Below, piece after piece: positions 10,890 to 22,560 of a stretch of 64,000 nt of DNA. The stretch covers positions 37,932,992 through 37,996,991 of the forward strand of contig OX453272.1 in the NCBI GenBank assembly GCA_949710005.1, read 5' to 3'. The stretch's first letter is position 1; every line of letters starts with the position of its first letter. Position numbers and translations under genes: made by a program. This DNA is from Ricordea florida (lineage: Eukaryota; Cnidaria; Anthozoa; Corallimorpharia; Ricordeidae). The notes under the pieces are model-generated. The model did no database searches, was not told where the DNA came from, and was given only the letters and a program-made list of their open reading frames with translations.

Positions 10890-12439
10890 CTTTTTGCATC
10901 CAACAAACTTTAAGCTGCTTCCTTTTGATCCAAAGATCAGTTTTGCATTGGTTTAGGTGGCGTAATATTTCCTCAAGCTGATCGCTAAATAAATCTATAG
11001 ATTCGATTTTGGCGATAGATAGATGCATCCGATGGCGATAGATGCATCCGATGACAAAAGGGTTTTTATGCTTAATACCAGGGTCTACTTCAATCCAACA
11101 GGATTCGACAAGATCTAAATTGAGCTTCAAGTCAGGTCTTACGTGAGCATTATAACTATTTGAGACGTAAATTCCAGCTCCTCCAGCCGCTGACTGAGAG
11201 TCAGTATGAAAGAAATTATATCCTGGTATTTCAATATTAACGATGGAATTTTCATTGAGTTTTGTTTCGGTGACAGCTAAAATATCTGGGGTTCTAATTA
11301 GTGTGCAAAGTAATTCATTCAAAAGATTTAGATTTTTTGGTAAGCTAAGAACATTACAGTGAAATAAGGATAAGACGTTATTTTCACTTTGTTCTATTAG
11401 TGAATTTAACTTAGGCGCTGAATAGTAGTGAGAGATTACATTATTTAGCATAAAGTCAGGATCATTCTCATCAAGTTTGTCAGGGTTCGGTAATAAATTA
11501 TATAGGTCTGATTCAGAGTCAATATCATATCTACTTGTGATATTTTCCTGACTACAAGCCATCGTGGCTTATTATCACTACTAGATGCCTGAATCATACT
11601 AAAATGCTGGCTTCTAAATACCAATGAATTCATCAAACTCTTCGTTAGAGGAAAAGCTAAATACTTCGGAATCGTCGGATTCCCGCAGATGTATCTTACC
11701 GTAAACTGTCCAGATATGCCTCCATTTGTTATTTCTGCAGAATTCATTCACTCGTCCAAAGAGCTTGCGCCGGTAGAGAGTCAGCGACTCGTTAATGAAG
11801 ACTTTAGAATCTTCCAGAATGCTTGTGCCGAATTCTTTTCCGATAATATTGATATCTTTTGCAGACTTACCCAAAAGTTTGCGTCGGTTATGGTAGAACT
11901 TATCGCGCATATCGCGATGAACAAATTTCACAATCAGTCGATCCTTGACTTTCTTTGTTGACGGGAGTCGGTGAGCTGTAGATATATGGTGGACGGTTAT
12001 GTCTGCAATCCCTATTAACTGTCCAATCTCGACGGCAATTTGCTTGGGGTTGTCTCAGTTGTGGAGGGACCGGTACGCCATTTATTTCTAAACAGTCCCG
12101 TCTTGAGTGCTGCTGTAAGTTGTCAAGGGTGGCTTCCAGCTTATAGATGTCGTCTTCCCCGTTTCCAACTTTATCCTCCAGTTGCTTGACGTTCTTGATC
12201 GTTTCTGTTAATTGCTTTTTTGTTGACTGGATGGTCTTCGTTACGTTGTCGTACTCGGCTGAGGGCCAGCTCTGTGATTTTTCGATGGCGTCCATTTTGT
12301 TTGTTAATTCCCTCATTTCTGCCCTTAAACTACTTAATTGTCCTCTGATTTCTGCTCTTATGCTTGGCAATAGTTTGGATTGCCATAATTTGGTGAATGA
12401 ATCAATATTTAAATTATCAGAGTTATTCATTATGGACAA
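10890..12439 (-). pseudogene. 5' half of a CR1/L2-like LINE (ORF1 and endonuclease), 3'-truncated
   Basis: Minus strand. ORF1 starts at 12439 (MSIMNNSDNLNI) with a predicted coiled coil (LEDKVGNGEDDIYKLEATLD), then SRRDCLEINGVP, a frameshift near 12000, and the C-terminal region FINESLTLYRRKLFGRVNEF ... EEFDEF. ORF2 starts at 11562 and carries APE endonuclease motifs (LFHCNVLSL, DILAVTETKLNE, GGAGIYVS, GCIYRH). It stops near 10925 before the phosphohydrolase end and all of the RT. Losing the 3' half rather than the 5' half is unusual for a LINE. The break lies within 40 bp of the end of the recombinase ORF. Confidence 0.8.
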
Positions 12440-12529
12440 GACTCAGAGCACAACCGAACACGTCCGAACACCTCAGCGTCTCCCGTCTCTCTCCATATAT
12501 ATCTATATATATTTTTTTTGGACAATTCA

Positions 12530-13200
12530 CGAAATTTAAGTGCCGCGAAATATGCCATTCCGTTTGTGCGAAATTTAGTTCCCCGAGAAAACATTTAATA
12601 AGAAGGTCTTCGGGACCGTGGTATGAGCGGCGTTGAGACAGCCGTCAATGAAAGATAAGTTCATTTAAAGTAAGTAAATTTAAGACAGATTTCATGTCGA
12701 ACGCTAATTTATCAAAGCGATTAAATGTCTTAATCGTCAGACGAGCATATATTCCTTAATTCCCACTCTCAAGAATCACTTCACCTCTTTGAATTGGGTG
12801 GTTCAGGTGATTGACTTCGAGCACGTATACGTTTTACATGAACCTTTGTTTAACTTTGTCGCGGAAAATCGCCAAAAACAAGTCAAAGTACGTTAAAAGT
12901 ATAATTACTAACGGATGTGTAAGGTCAGTTTTGATTTGGATTCAACTGACTGCTGTTAGTCACTCCATAATTTCCTTGCACGACTTTTTACATACTGCCT
13001 GGAACAATATGTCGTCAGTATTGGTGCCTATAAGACACACACACTTAGCAAGTTTATATAGTGGACCATTTGCAATCTTAATTTTCTTATAATTTCTGTC
13101 TTTCACCTTTCAAGTGCACTTATTGAGAAGCTCTATGATTAAGAAAGAAAACAATTTTGTGAAAATATTTTCTAAACATGATTTGATCAGAGAATAGAGT
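12530..13200 (+). repeat. Tandem duplication copy A, second part
   Basis: Aligns with 14575-15205 (GAAATTTAAGTG, CGCGAAATATGC, TCCGTTTGTGCGAAA, CTTAATTCCCACTCTCAAG, AATCACTTCACCT). In copy B the two halves are contiguous, which identifies 9031-12529 as an insertion in copy A. Position 13190/13191 corresponds to the insertion point of the 955-bp element in copy B. Confidence 0.75.
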
Positions 13201-13232
13201 AGCTCAAGTTTATATGGTAGATATATATATAT

Positions 13233-13270
13233 CTGATGAGTGGGCGACCACGAAACAGGCTTGTAGGGAT
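13233..13270 (+). ncRNA. Degenerate hammerhead motif, second copy
   Basis: Core CTGATGA (13233-13239), stem II GTGG/CCAC with a GCGA loop, and GAAAC are intact and the flank is the same as at 9061-9100. The bases before the core are an AT repeat, so stem I cannot form. It is probably inactive. Confidence 0.45.
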
Positions 13271-13368
13271 AAACCCGTAGTTTGTTTGTGTGTTTCTTTC
13301 TCCCGCAACAACTACTTCGCTCGACGTTCACGTATTGAGCACTGTTTTACGATTAATCAACTTTTACA

Positions 13369-13369
<1 letters not shown>

Positions 13370-13407
<38 letters not shown>
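13370..13407. repeat. (AT)n microsatellite
   Basis: AT dinucleotide array at the end of the second hammerhead-linked repeat. A further array lies at about 13641-13664. Confidence 0.9.
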
Positions 13408-13410
<3 letters not shown>

Positions 13411-13492
13411 GTGTAGAAAAGAAGGTTTGCCAACGATGACGCTAGTGAGAAGGATCCCAAAGGATACACGACGCTTGCACTCGGTGGATTTA

Positions 13493-13640
13493 GTTGAAAT
13501 GAAGGAGAAACAGCGAACTTCTCACATGAGGTTTAATACTGTAAACGTTTCGCCCATTCGGGCTTCTTCAGTACAGTATGTTCACTATGTTCTTAAAAAG
13601 ATTAAAAATATTAGAATCGTTGTTTCTCCTTCATTTCAAC
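13493..13640. repeat. Foldback unit of ~150 bp with a hammerhead-like centre
   Basis: TTGAAATGAAGGAGAAACA at 13493-13512 returns inverted at 13621-13640, so the segment can fold back. Its centre holds the motif annotated at 13536-13579. The whole is flanked by (AT)n arrays at both ends. Confidence 0.65.
13536..13579 (-). ncRNA. Hammerhead-like motif (minus strand)
   Basis: Read on the minus strand: a perfect 8-bp stem I (13572-13579 with 13536-13543), core CTGAAGA, an extra A, stem II GCCC/GGGC with a GAAT loop, then GAAAC and GTT at the cleavage position. Stem III is only the palindrome ACGT, so activity would require a dimer, as proposed for Penelope-like hammerheads. The extra A after the core is a departure from the consensus. 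It may be a structured relic. Confidence 0.45.
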
Positions 13641-13714
13641 TATATATATATATATATATATATAAAGTGTAAAAGTTGATTAATCGTAAAACAGTGCTCA
13701 AAGGGGTAAAAAGG

Positions 13715-15205
13715 GCCAAGACCGTCAAACCGAATATCTCAAAACCACCTTCTTGAGTTTCATGAGTAACCTTTCGTGACGCGTTAAGATTTCCCGCCGT
13801 CTAAACAAGTCTGCTTTTGACACCTAAGCAAACAGCACAAAGTCTAAGTTGACTTCTCATTATTTATCAGATATCGTGATTAGGAAGTTGATCTCAAACT
13901 TTGAACACCTGTTTACTCTCACAATCTTGTTTTTCTCATCAGCTTTAATTTGTATGATGATGAAGGATGTTCGATGATGAGCACATTGCCGGGATTTCGG
14001 TAACATTTTGAACGCAGGAATTCTATTATTGCTCCCTAATCAAAAAGCCACTTTCAAAATAACATTAGAAAAAGAAAAGCAATTTTTGTGAAAGATGCGA
14101 AATTATATATTTTCTTAACAGACATAGTGTTTTCATTTAGCCAAAGTAACAAATAAAGTATGACATTTTCAAGATTTGATTGATTTCAAGATACCTCTGT
14201 TAATGCATGAGTTAACCCTGTGATTTTCAAATACTCGCTAAATTAGTATCCCGCGAAACAACATCTTCGCGAATTAAAATTAAGCAGGCGGAATTCAATA
14301 ATCCGGCGACATGATTGTTTAATCAATTTTAACGAAAGTCCTTCAGCTGTAGGAACTACAGGTAATACTCTTGTAGAGCCGGCTTTGCTTTGGTACAAAG
14401 GAACATGTTTAACTGTTATCAATTCTTATTGTTTTATAGTCTTATTCACGGCAATGAAAACTATCGTTAAGGAATATTAATTAAAATAAGCCCGAGGCTA
14501 ACAGCTTTTTTTAATGCAGAGCAGCATTTCTTGTACATTTTGGCTTAATTCAGTTCCCTTACAATGGATTTCTTCTGGAAAAATTGCGAAATTTAAGTGT
14601 CGCGAAATATGCTCGTTCCGTTTGTGCGAAATTAAGTTCCCACAAAAATATTTTTAAAATCTTGAAGAAGGTCTTGGGCACCTTGGTATGAGCGGCGTTG
14701 ATAGTCATTAATGAAAGATAAGTACAGAAATTTAAGACAGATTACAAGTCAAACGCTGATTGGTCAAAGTAATCAAATGTGTATTCATCGTCAGACAAGC
14801 ATGTATTCCTTAATTCCCACTCTCAAGAATCACTTCACCTGTTTGAACTGGGCGGTTCAGTTGATTGACTTCGAGCAAAAAGGTAAGCACGTATACTTTT
14901 CACACGAAACTTTCTTTAACTTTGTTGCAGAAAATCGCCAAAAACGGTTTTTGTGTTTTTTGTTTTTGTGTTGGATTCAACTGCCGTTAATCACTCTATC
15001 ATTTCCTGGCACGACATGTTCATCCAAGCTCAGCTATAAGAAACACGCCCTTGGCAAGTTTATATAGAAGACTATTTACAGTCTAAATTTTCTTAAACAT
15101 TTGGTCTTTCACCTTTTTTCTTAACGAGACGCTCTATGATTGAGAAAGAAAACTATTTTACGTCACTTACGATTACGATATTTTCTAAACACAATTTGAT
15201 CAGAA
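13715..15205 (+). repeat. Tandem duplication copy B (contiguous)
   Basis: Contiguous counterpart of 7895-9030 plus 12530-13200, diverged by many substitutions and small indels. It includes an open stretch (14711-15067) that I do not recognise and do not call. It ends where the 955-bp TIR element is inserted. Confidence 0.75.
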
Positions 15206-16160
15206 CATAGCCAGAAATTTCGAACCGGGGGTGTGCAATAGACCGTAACACTTAGAATATTAAACTTGCTGAAGAGAGAAGGATCAGTATGGGATTCATA
15301 TAAAACCAGCTTATAAAATTCGTACAATCGATGCAACAACCCCATCCCAATGCTAGATCGAATAATATGCATCAGTACTTTCATTGCATAATTATTTTGT
15401 TTTGGTAAATCAAACACTCGTTGCGGTTTTCTTGGTTATTTTATTCCGAATAAATGCCCTTTACAACACACTAAAATGGCGCGTACCTTCGTCAATGACA
15501 CTTTCAACATCTTGACTCAGCTGAAATCGTCTGCTGGAATCGATCCATCCCAATCAAATAATTTAAGTTCAAAGATGGTATTCCACATTTACGGCAAAAA
15601 AGACTTTGTAAACCCCGAAAATCTTGCGGCTTTTTTAGCTTACTTTCAGCAAGTATGAAGGCATCCACGAACAGTAATTGTACTAAATTCTGTGCCAAAA
15701 CGATCGCCATTTTGATACCATCAGCTCAACGACAGATAAAAGACTGGTAGCTACATGGTGTGATTACGAGGCTGGAGGCTCGGTGGATAATGCTTTTTTG
15801 GAGGGAATTTTGGAATTATTATTTTTTTTTTGTTGGTTTTCGGGCAAAAAGAAATCATGCGCTACAGCCAAACACTTACCGCTCCATTTCTTTCACGTCT
15901 TTCGACGAGCTTTTCGACTTCCCAATAAGTAGATCTTGTGTACTTAATTATTTTCTTTGGCAAAACAAAGTCGGCATCAGCGGATGAATTAGCATTTAGC
16001 TCGGATAAATACCCTCTCTGAGTTTTATTACGCGACGCCATTTTGGTTGACCTTTAACAGATGGACCAATCACACCCTAGCGTTATTGACAGGTTATCAT
16101 GTGTGCTGGTGCGTAACAGAAATAAGCACCACCCACTTTGGTTCGGAATTTCTGGCTATG
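15206..16160 (-). mobile_element. Complete 955-bp CATAGCC-family TIR element (non-autonomous)
   Basis: 21-bp terminal inverted repeats at 15206-15226 and 16140-16160 differ at one position (CATAGCCAGAAATT[T/C]CG). Comparison with copy A of the duplication (13181-13200) gives the empty site, supporting a target duplication of only AA. It carries the first exon (ATG near 16036, minus strand, donor after about 15880) also seen at 3009. On the other strand it has an open stretch 15476-15658 of unknown meaning. It has no transposase of its own. Confidence 0.85.
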
Positions 16161-18042
16161 AAATAGATCTAGAGTAGCTGAAATTTTGTTTGATTTGACT
16201 GTTAGGCTAAAAAAACAACAAACATTTACCATTACATAATCTGATTTGCCTTTAACGTGATTTCAAGTTTAATTTGCTTCTACTTGAATTCGGCAAGGAT
16301 TTTAGCCTCTAAAAGTGCTGTATTAATTTCTATCCACTCTGAGAAAACCAAGTTGTCAATAGAGTTAGGGTTAGGGGATAGGGTAAGGATTAGGAACAGG
16401 GGTAGGCTAACGGTAGGTATCTAATGTAGAGAAAACTAGTAATATGTCAAAATCCTGTTTTATGGGGAAAGTTGCTCGGACATTGTGTGAACCTGCTAAC
16501 TTAAGGGGAAAATCAAAAGACTGTACATAATCAAAAAGACTGTACATCAAAAGACTGTACATAAAACTACGTAGCACACAAGAAAAAAATTACCATTTTC
16601 CTCAAGATTTCTGTTTTAGCATCTACTACGGTATGATGTTATGAATGCAGAGAGCTGTTGCGGTGTTTTGTTGCTAAAATGGATGGCCATGACACCTGGC
16701 AACTGAAAACAACACGGTTCACAACGATGATTCAGTTTTTGACATTAAAATGATGCAAAAAGGTTTTACTTAAGGGCTGTAATTATCAGTTCTCAAGATT
16801 CAGGTGGAGTCTTGAAAAGTTCAGTTCAAACGACCTCGCCTAGGTAACTAGGGAAAGCTTGAATTCCTTGCTTACTGATTAGCATTCGTTCAAACTTTGC
16901 AACTAAGAGCAAATACAAGTGCCAGCGATACAGCTGACTAAATAGTATTTACTAAGTTAGAACAGGAGTCGTCTTACACAATGCTAATTTTATGCCAACT
17001 GCCAATTAAGGAATAAATTTTGAATAAGATCGATGGAACCTGAATACAAATTACTACCTGTTATCGAGGGGGATACTTCGTATTTTCCTCAGTCTGTTTG
17101 ATACACTGAAGAGGCTATCACTGTCCGTATTTTTTGTATCATAGCGCAATTTGTTTAATCATAAAACAGGGTTTATTGAAATACACGCTCAACAATGTAC
17201 GAGAAAACAAGTGCATTGTAGACTTCAGATCATTTGTTTTTAACCAAAAACGTGCATGACCTCATGGTATTAAAGTAAAGTTTGGGAAAAAGAGTCTTCT
17301 GGAGGCAACTGCACACAAAATTCAACAACCGACACTGAACTACCACTGTCAAGGATGCAGCAATTAAACCTTACTGCAAGAGGTCATGCTTTTTTGACTG
17401 TCCACCAGAAATCCCTTTGGGAAATTGATAAGGCGTGATTTTTACAAGGACTTCTCTGAGTCACAATTATCTTTTCTTTCTAATTCTTGTACAAAATTTA
17501 AATTTAAATACACTTCAACAACACTTCGCAACCTACACGTGATTATATGTTTAAGGTCGGTGGGCGATAAAGTTTTCAAAAACAATTTTCAAAAACATAT
17601 TCCTTGGCATTCAGATGATAGACTTTTTGAAATCCAGTAAAACGATTTCTAGGTTTGCAAAACGAAGCGCTGCATTTACTTACAACGCTCACGTCCGCAG
17701 TCATTCAAAGTGTTTGGTCCTGGGTACTGCAAATAATGCGACGACAAAAAGACAAAGAGCAAGACTTTGCACTACAACAAAAGAGTAACTTGACTGTAGC
17801 TTGCTCCAAAACCAAAACACACACTCAAAAAAGGAAGTTAAAATTCAACTGCATCTATATTCTCCAGTTAAGTTTTCGAGTGGTTTTTAGCTTTTTATCT
17901 GTTATGATGTCAATATTACTGATGGCACTTTCGTTTAGAGAACATACTTTTTCAGGAAGAAATACAAAGTAAAATCATCTAAACGAATCGTGCTAGTCTT
18001 GTAAGGAGAGGAACTTAACAGTATTACTGTCAACTCTCTGAG
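16161..18042. other. Non-coding stretch with a short telomere-like run
   Basis: No supported gene. A short TTAGGG-like run occurs at about 16363-16400 (two exact units, then degenerate). Open frames such as 17425-17640 and 17655-17972 have no recognisable features. Confidence 0.5.
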
Positions 18043-18186
18043 GGTCTCAATGGGGTTAACCGTTAGCCGTAAAACGGGCAAGAAAATTAGCCGTTAGGCG
18101 TAAATATTGAAAAATTTTAGCCGTTAGCCGTAAAACAGTCAAAAATATTAACCGTTAGCCGTAAAAGTCATCACGCCATTGAGACC
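18043..18186. mobile_element. 144-bp element with inverted ends and internal CCGTTAGCCGTAAAA repeats
   Basis: GGTCTCAATGG (18043-18053) is mirrored by CCATTGAGACC (18176-18186). Between them the unit CCGTTAGCCGTAAAA recurs four times with changes. A MITE with subterminal repeats fits best. CTCTCTGA occurs on both sides but is offset a few bases from the right end, so the target duplication is uncertain. Confidence 0.6.
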
Positions 18187-18200
18187 TTCCTCTCTCTGAA

Positions 18201-18361
18201 GGTTGGTTTTCACTAGCGACGGAGTAAAAATGAAAATTGAAAATCGGAGTCGTAGGCAGAGTCATAAGCTCGACGAAATCAGAGTTGGAAGAATCAGAAC
18301 GCTTCCATTTTCGTCCGAGTCCTTTTATGATTCCGACGCTTATGATCAAGTGAAAACCGAC
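18201..18361. mobile_element. 160-bp MITE (GGTTGGTTTTCAC termini), copy 1
   Basis: The left end GGTTGGTTTTCACTAG is mirrored by AAGTGAAAACCGAC at the right. Internal GTCGTAGGCAGAGTCATAAG-like repeats are shared with 19055-19205. Confidence 0.6.
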
Positions 18362-18372
18362 TGAATCGTAGA

Positions 18373-18889
18373 TGTGCTGGTGAGTGTTGTTTGAAGAAAA
18401 ACAAACTGGCGTCGAAGCTAAGTAAACTAAATGTGGCCGCCGTCGATTCTCGCTTTACAGCGTTTTCCGAGAGGTTTCACTAGATGGAACCACCATTAAA
18501 ACGCTGAGCAGGATGGTACGAAACAATAGCACTAATCAACGACAATATGAAACTGCATTTGCTCTTCACTCTGACGAAAAGCTAACGCTCTAAACGTCAG
18601 CACCCACTTCTTACCTTACGGTGGTTTAAATTACTTTATCAACTTGTTTGATCATCCCAATTTCTTGTGTATCAATTTCCCACTGACGCAGCACCAGTTT
18701 CTTTAGAAACTACCCCACAATGTGTGCAGAATAAAGGTTGGTAAGTTTCTCTACCGTACGAATTACTCTTTAAAATGACTTTTTTCGAAGTCTTCTCGAG
18801 GAACACCTCCGCATTGAACGGCGAAATTTCCTTGCAAAATTGTGGATGAAATAACAATTCAAATATTTGACCATTTGATAGGTAAAGGG

Positions 18890-18891
<2 letters not shown>
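18373..18891 (+). mobile_element. Penelope-like 3' end, copy 1, joined to a GATA array
   Basis: Matches the inverted copy at 22047-22560 almost base for base. It contains the blocks CAACTTGTTTGAT, ATCAATTTCCCAC, GACGCAGCACCAGTTTCTTTAG found in all Penelope-like 3' ends here, and the hammerhead-like motif at 18571 (core CTGACGA intact, but GAAA is TAAA). It ends exactly in the GATA array. Confidence 0.75.
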
Positions 18892-18928
<37 letters not shown>

Positions 18929-18962
18929 ATAGATAGACAGATAGATAGACAGACAGACAGAC

Positions 18963-19013
<51 letters not shown>

Positions 19014-19014
19014 A
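18892..19014. repeat. (GATA)n/(GACA)n microsatellite
   Basis: About 123 bp of GATA with interspersed GACA units, immediately following the Penelope-like end. Long YLSIYLSI frames here are artefacts. Confidence 0.95.
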
Positions 19015-19054
19015 ACTTTATTAAGAATGTCATCAACCACCTACCTGGGGAAAA

Positions 19055-19205
19055 ACTAGTTTTCATAAGATCGTAAGCGACGGAGTCGTAAGCAGAATCG
19101 ACATTTTCTTTCCGATTCCGTCGATTTGAATTTCACTAGATCGTATCGCTCTACGCTTCCGACTACGACTCCGACTCCGACTATATAGCTACTGAAAACC
19201 AGCCT
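19055..19205. mobile_element. 150-bp MITE, copy 2 of the 18201 family
   Basis: The ends CTAGTTTTCATAAG and CTGAAAACCAG are imperfect inverted repeats. Internal GACGGAGTCGTAAGCAGA and GACTACGACTCCGACTCC mirror each other. Confidence 0.5.
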
Positions 19206-21234
19206 TTAGCGATCACTCTGTTAAGCGGCCACTTCCCTCAATAAAGCGATCACATTTTCAATAACAGTTTTGCTTCTCAGTCAAACATTGTTTCAGATAT
19301 AAATGAAAAAATACGGCATTAAAAACTTCGGCTGTTACAATATATGATTATTATTGATAATTATTCCACGTGAAAGCCGTGGAATAGGAATGCCGTGGAA
19401 AAGGAATACCGTTTTCCCCACAGGGAAAAATTTAACTACAGAGAATTTCCAAAAAGGAATATTCTTTTCTTCTCAAAGGAACTTTACATATTTACTTCAT
19501 TCAGTGGATACACACACGCTCTTGCTTATCTTTTTAAATTTTTTATTAAGCGATCGCCTCCTTTTACTAGAAAGAGACCACTTTTCCCTGCACCAGTGGT
19601 GGTTGCTTAAAACAGAGCTGACTATGTTTATCAAATGTAGCATCTTTTAATAAACAGACGTGATAGAATAGTGATTCATAGGTACGTGACAAGGCTGAGC
19701 AAATAGAACCGGCCACATTCATCGAAATTCAAGCCAAATAAGTACGGATTCGTCTGAGTTTTTAGTTTTATGTGCTGTTGCAGCTGCAGATCACCTAACT
19801 GTTTGCAAATCTCCAGCACGAAAGAAGTCTCTATTTTCCGATGGAGTACTTGTCATTTTCGAAGCTGTTAAGTGATCCACATTGTAATGGTGGACGCGAA
19901 TGCTGTCATGTTGATTAAAAAAGTAACTTATGAATGTAAATTTTTAATAAGTAATTAACCTAAACAGTCGTTGTCTTATTGTAATTACTGTAATGTTTAT
20001 ACGTTCTTCGAGTGATGAACTCACTCTTTCGAAGCAAGACTCTATGACAGATCTATTTTTGCTGTTGTCGTCTCTCTACAAAAACTCAGCTGAAACATTT
20101 CTCTGAATATTTCGCATATGACAAATCGTAGAGACTTGAAACTTGGCGAGGCAGTTCGGCCGATATTTATCAATTTCATGTCCCTTCTAGACTTTATCGA
20201 TTATACGGTTTCTCAATTGATTTTTGATGGTGTAAAAATGATAACCAGTAGTAAGCCCTATGAGCGTCATGCATTTCCTTAATTACTTAACGCAGGAGCC
20301 TGCTTAACGGAAGTCTCGGCCTATTTTATAAATGACCGGAGCCACAGTGTGACCACACCTAGCAATTAGGTTAAGTAGAAAAGAAATTTATGAGCAAAAA
20401 TGATTTTGGAAGATAGAAACAGGTTTGTTGTATTCAACACTAAAATCAGAAAATGGGCAAGTCAGGAAAGAAGGGTTTATTGCCTGTAACCTGCGATTAG
20501 GCTACTTTTTTGGCTTTTCATTTACCCAAAACTCTTTTGAAATCATGTTAAAATAATTCACAGTGCGCACACTGAGTTGTGCGAATCATGTAAACAAACC
20601 CAATATGTTGTGACATGCGCGGATATGCTTTATCGATCACGAAAATAAAGTATTGTTGGCATACGTTGGGCAAATAGTTTGACTGGTTTTTGAAACTTTA
20701 CGCAACCATGTGTGCCAACTTAACACCATGCAACATAGCCTAACATAGGTGCACAGACGAACGCAACATGTTGTGCCCAGCAACATTTGGTGGTGTTGCG
20801 TCAACGTACATTATACTTTGCGTTCGCTTGCACGGGCCTTACTCACAACTTAATAATTCCATCTAAAAAGTTTACGTTTCGGAGGATTATTTCCAGCTTT
20901 CGAGATGACATTATCAAAATCCTTTGACACAATCATCGTCCGCGTAGTATGTTGGGTAACAAAATAATACTTCTAAGGCCACTATTGATCGAGATTGAAG
21001 AGAATCATTATTTTAGTATAAGCAACTTCAGTAACATCTCTTGGAAACAACTATAAAGGGAGAATTGACGTCGGCCATTTTTTTCTTCTTCGACCAAAAC
21101 TCACAAAGATTTGAAGACTTATCCTACAATCAGACATGTTTGCTAAGTCTGGTCTCATGAGTCTCGTTGGAAGGAGAACCGAAGCATGCAATAAGGTCAA
21201 TACCCCTATTTAGTAAAAATCTACTTGTAGACTA
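19206..21234. other. Non-coding stretch
   Basis: No gene is supported. At about 20560-20830 repeats of CAACATGTTG, CAACATTTGG and a GCTTGCACGG edge look like part of an old MITE whose limits I cannot fix. Confidence 0.4.
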
Positions 21235-21525
21235 ATGCAAATGCCGCAATCTGGTTGGCTGAGCTACTGCAGACTATCATGATCAGCCACTAGACAGCAC
21301 TTGGTTGAAGATCGTTTTCAAAATGGCGACGTATGGGCGCTTTTAGTGAAGTTTCGCAGGAAGATTGAGTATTTTGGTGTTTTTTTTTTCACTGACACAT
21401 GATTTGTTTATTGTGATTTTTACTAAAAACAATTAGATTATTCGCTCTCGATTTCTATGGGGTGATAGTTGATTCGGCCTTCGGCCTCATCAACCATTAC
21501 CTCAATCTAATTGTTAATTATAAGC
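21235..21525 (+). mobile_element. Short element: CCAAT region, first-exon-like ATG, terminal hairpin (copy 1)
   Basis: About 290 bp are shared with 52985-53225: CTGGTTGGCTGAGCTAC, CAAAATGGCGACG, GAAGTTTCGCAGGAA, GACACATGATTTGTTTATT, TTATTCGCTCTCGATTTCTATG. It ends in a hairpin (GTTGATTCGGCC/GGCCTCATCAAC, inside AATTAGATT...AATCTAATT). The ATG frame is broken here but open in the second copy. Confidence 0.6.
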
Positions 21526-21852
21526 TAGTCACGTTAAGTAGAATTATCCCTTCTTGTAGCCAATATCCTCCAAGATCAAATAAGCCTACGTCAGCCACAC
21601 AGCAATTCGAGCACTTAAGGTTACGCATAACTTGATATGCTTCAGTGTTACAAATAGTGCACCAGCATTACAATCATGAAATTATTAAGGTTTTAAAGAC
21701 CAAAATAACGTTTAGAATTAATATGATTATAGCTTATACATTACATACATACCAACTCAATACTCTGAAAAAATTATTTAGATATGTTACTATTTGTTAT
21801 CGACCCAGCTTGTAATTCAGCCCAACAGTTGCAAGTGGTTTGAATAGACACA

Positions 21853-22046
21853 TCTATCCATCGATCTATCTATCTATCTATCTATCTAACTATCTATCTA
21901 TCTGTCTATCTATTTATCTATCTATCTGTCTGTCTATCTATCTATCTGTCTATCTATTTATCTATCTATCTATCTATCTATCTATCTGTCTGTCTATATA
22001 TCTATCTGTCTATCTATTTATCTATCTATCTATCTGTCTATCTATC
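21853..22046. repeat. (TATC)n microsatellite
   Basis: About 195 bp of TATC with TGTC and TATT variants, the reverse-complement counterpart of the array at 18892 but longer. Confidence 0.95.
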
Positions 22047-22560
22047 TTCCCTTTACCTATCAAATGGTCAAATATTTGAATTGTTATTTCATCCACAATT
22101 TTGCAAGGAAATTTCGCCGTTCAATGCGGAGGTGTTCCTCGAGAAGACTTCGAAAAAAGTCATTTTAAAGAGTAATTCGTACGGTAGAGAAACTTACCAA
22201 CCTTTATTCTGCACACATTGTGGGGTAGTTTCTAAAGAAACTGGTGCTGCGTCAGTGGGAAATTGATACACAAGAAATTGGGATGATCAAACAAGTTGAT
22301 AAAGTAATTTAAACCACCGTAAGGTAAGAAGTGGGTGCTGACGTTTAGAGCGTTAGCTTTTCGTCAGAGTGAAGAGCAAATGCAGTTTCATATTGTCGTT
22401 GATTAGTGCTATTGTTTCGTACCATCCTGCTCAGCGTTTTAATGGTGGTTCCATCTAGTGAAACCTCTCGGAAAACGCTGTAAAGCGAGAATCGACGGCG
22501 GCCACATTTAGTTAGCTTCGACGCCAGTTTGTTTTTTTTCAAACAACACTCACCAGCACA
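22047..22560 (-). mobile_element. Penelope-like 3' end, copy 2 (inverted to copy 1)
   Basis: Reverse complement of 18373-18891, including the hammerhead-like motif near 22340-22370. The pair with its arrays forms an inverted duplication about 3 kb apart. It has no coding region of its own. Confidence 0.75.

Noticed and set aside
14711..15067. 118-codon frame in duplication copy B
   Set aside because: The frame is not conserved in copy A, so it is unlikely to be coding.
16363..16400. Telomere-like TTAGGG run
   Set aside because: Only two exact units followed by degenerate sequence. Too short for a telomere or fusion point.
18672..19066. Long frames with YLSIYLSI repeats, also at 21840-22079
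   Set aside because: Translation of GATA/TATC arrays, not proteins.
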